NCBI GenBank assembly: GCA_003523465.1 | Contig: DQAA01000029.1 | Location: forward strand, 681 to 6,608 | Length of the DNA stretch: 5,928 bases | Direction: 5' to 3' | DNA from: Pseudomonas sp. | GTDB taxonomy: Bacteria > Pseudomonadota > Gammaproteobacteria > Pseudomonadales > Pseudomonadaceae | Shown: in pieces, positions 4,227 through 5,928 of the stretch | Layout: each line of letters begins with the position of its first letter | Numbering within the stretch: position 1 is the first letter of the stretch | Program-made: the position numbers and the translations under genes | Notes under the pieces: model-generated | Databases searched by the model: none | Seen by the model: the letters and a program-made list of their open reading frames with translations, nothing else | Told to the model about the DNA's origin: nothing

Positions 4227-5928
4227 ACGATCCCCTCGTCTCGCCCCTTGCGCCGATACGGGAACACATCGATGACCTTGCCGGCGCGGATCTTGTCCTG
4301 CAGCCCTTTCCAGTAATCGGCGTCATACAGCTCGCCATGCAACTGGCTGAATAGCCGGCGCTGGGCGAAATCGGCGAACAGGAACGGCGGGAACTCTTCC
4401 GGGAACACATCGTGGGGGCCGATGGAATACCACGGTTCGCTGGACATCTCGTCCTCGGGAAAGCGCGGCGGCGGGATATGGCGGAAGTTGGCCTCGGTGA
4501 GGAAGGTGATTTCGTCGTAGTCGTAGAACACCACCCGGCCATGACGGGTGACGCCGAAGTTCTTCAGCAGCATGTCGCCGGGGAAGATGTTGGCCGCCGC
4601 CAGTTGCTTGATCGCCAGGCCGTAATCGTCCAGCGCCTCGCGGACCTGGGCGTCGTTGGCGTTTTCCAGGTAGAGGTTGAGCGGGGTCATGCGCCGCTCG
4701 GTCCAGCAGTGGCGCACCAGCACCGTATCGCCCTCCACTTGCACGGTGGACGGCGCCACCTCCAGCAGCTCGGCCAGGCATTCCGGCTCGAACTTGCTGA
4801 TCGGGAAGCGAAAATCGGAGAACTCCTGGGTATCGGCCATGCGCCCGACCCGGTCGACGCTTTTCACCAGGCGGTACTTTTCGATCACCGTGGCGCGGTC
4901 GACGTTCTTCGACGGCGAGAAACGGTCCTTGATGATCTTGAACACGGTATTGAAGCCCGGCAGGGTGAACACGCTCATCACCATGCCGCGTACGCCCGGA
5001 GCCATGATGAAGCGGTCATCGGTGCTGGCCAGGTGGTTGATCAGCGCACGGTAGAACTCCGACTTGCCGTGCTTGTAGAAGCCGATCGAGGTGTACAGCT
5101 CGGCGACGTGCTTGCCCGGCAGGATGCGCTTGAGGAAACCGACGAACTCCGCCGGCACCGGCACATCCACCATGAAATAGGAGCGGGTGAAGGAGAAGAT
5201 GATCGATACATCGGCTTCGTCGGTGATCAGCGCGTCGATCTCGATGCCCTTGCCCTCGCGGTGCAGCAGCGGTATCACCAGCGGCCACTGCTCTTCCCGG
5301 GTGAAGATGCGCCCCACCAGGTAGGCGCCCTTGTTGCGGTACAGCACCGGGGAAAACAGCTCGACCTGCAACTCGGGATCCTTGCACACCCAGTCCGGCA
5401 GGTTCTCGCGCAGTTGCGCCTCGAGCCGCGCCAGGTCGCCGGGCAGGTCGGCGTAGGGGGCGTCGAAGCGGTAATCCTCGAAGATCTTTTCCAGCAGCCC
5501 GCCGAGGTGTCCGTCAGGGCGATAGACACGGGTCTGCGCCGCGCGCTCGTGAGCCCGCAGTGACGGCCGGGTGGTGTGGATGAACGTGCAGCCGTCACTG
5601 ATCAGGTCATGGCTGAACAGGCTGCAGAAGATCGAGTTGTACCAGGTCTCGGACAGCTCATCGTCCAGGCGCGGGTCGATCAGCCTGATGTAGGCGCTTT
5701 TCACCAGCGGCCACAGCGAGACGTCCAGCAGCACCTCTTCCTCGAAGGTCTCGCGCAGCCGGGCGGTGACTTCCGACACCTTCTCCTCGTAAAGATTGAT
5801 GCGCGCTGCGGCTGCGTCCTGGATCTGCTGCCAGAGGGCCTGTTCGAAGCGCTCGCGGGCGCCATCGGTGATCTGGCGGAAGTGCTCGCGGTAGTTGTCG
5901 AAACCATCGAGGATCATCCGGGCGATAT
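4223..5928 (-). CDS. aceK: Isocitrate dehydrogenase kinase/phosphatase, N-terminus beyond the window
   Basis: A bifunctional cytoplasmic enzyme that phosphorylates isocitrate dehydrogenase, shutting it off and sending isocitrate to the glyoxylate shunt, and also removes the phosphate. Counting from the first visible Met (5915-5917), 564 residues are present. All the hallmarks are intact: nucleotide loop APGVRGM (306-312) before VFTLPGF, ATP-contacting Lys327 in [21 protein letters not shown] (355-366), the catalytic segment [29 protein letters not shown] (441-469) with Asp448, Asn453 and Asp466, and [17 protein letters not shown] (482-498). The Met at 5915 is not the true start. The frame stays open to the edge, reading I-A-R just before it, and AceK proteins usually carry about 10-15 more residues there. 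No aceA or aceB is visible next to it on the side shown. The stop (4223-4225) overlaps that of the convergent lipoprotein gene. Confidence 0.97.
   Translation of the reverse strand, partial: IARMILDGFDNYREHFRQITDGARERFEQALWQQIQDAAAARINLYEEKVSEVTARLRETFEEEVLLDVSLWPLVKSAYIRLIDPRLDDELSETWYNSIFCSLFSHDLISDGCTFIHTTRPSLRAHERAAQTRVYRPDGHLGGLLEKIFEDYRFDAPYADLPGDLARLEAQLRENLPDWVCKDPELQVELFSPVLYRNKGAYLVGRIFTREEQWPLVIPLLHREGKGIEIDALITDEADVSIIFSFTRSYFMVDVPVPAEFVGFLKRILPGKHVAELYTSIGFYKHGKSEFYRALINHLASTDDRFIMAPGVRGMVMSVFTLPGFNTVFKIIKDRFSPSKNVDRATVIEKYRLVKSVDRVGRMADTQEFSDFRFPISKFEPECLAELLEVAPSTVQVEGDTVLVRHCWTERRMTPLNLYLENANDAQVREALDDYGLAIKQLAAANIFPGDMLLKNFGVTRHGRVVFYDYDEITFLTEANFRHIPPPRFPEDEMSSEPWYSIGPHDVFPEEFPPFLFADFAQRRLFSQLHGELYDADYWKGLQDKIRAGKVIDVFPYRRKGRDEGIV

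Noticed and set aside
3428..4354. A 308-codon plus-strand frame overlapping the lipoprotein gene
   Set aside because: Its product is an Arg/Pro/Ala-rich frame shadow and runs into the end of aceK. The frame starting at 3360 has the lipobox and ribosome site.
4412..5563. A 383-codon plus-strand frame antisense to aceK
   Set aside because: It is a long open frame caused by the GC bias of aceK. The product is His/Asp/Leu-rich with no domain, while the minus strand encodes complete AceK motifs.

Overview
The window looks like chromosomal core sequence from a high-GC Pseudomonas, probably close to the P. aeruginosa group. The evidence is the strong GC bias at codon third positions, the clear AAGGAG-type ribosome binding sites, and the gene set: AceK, a CvfB-type S1 protein, a YihY/BrkB membrane protein, CsbD and a DUF6279-type lipoprotein. 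I recognise this from protein families and cannot name the species. I see no mobile element, CRISPR array, tRNA, rRNA, integrase or phage gene.

Layout, left to right. (1) A YihY/BrkB-family inner-membrane protein on the minus strand, whose C-terminal tail runs off the left edge. (2) A 59-residue CsbD-like stress protein, minus strand, closed by a textbook intrinsic terminator at 1055-1083. (3) A secreted cysteine-rich protein, minus strand, built almost entirely of six 21-residue repeats. (4) A 125-residue cytoplasmic protein of unknown function, plus strand, divergent from gene 3. (5) A CvfB-like RNA-binding protein with S1 domains, minus strand, converging on gene 4. (6) A DUF6279-like lipoprotein, plus strand, divergent from cvfB across a 165-base region rich in dyad symmetry. 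(7) aceK, encoding isocitrate dehydrogenase kinase/phosphatase, minus strand. It converges on the lipoprotein gene so tightly that both stop codons lie in one CTAG. Its first codons lie beyond the right edge.

No operon or pathway joins all these genes. aceK sets the split between the TCA cycle and the glyoxylate shunt, and it stands here without aceA or aceB. Genes 1 to 3 have an envelope or stress flavour: a membrane protein, CsbD and a disulfide-capable exported protein. The region upstream of gene 3 holds a candidate extracytoplasmic-function (ECF) sigma promoter and a helically phased direct repeat.

I do not see a clearly new multi-gene system. The best candidate for undescribed biology is the cysteine-repeat protein at 1379-1804 with its upstream region. 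The next best are the paired dyads between cvfB and the lipoprotein gene.
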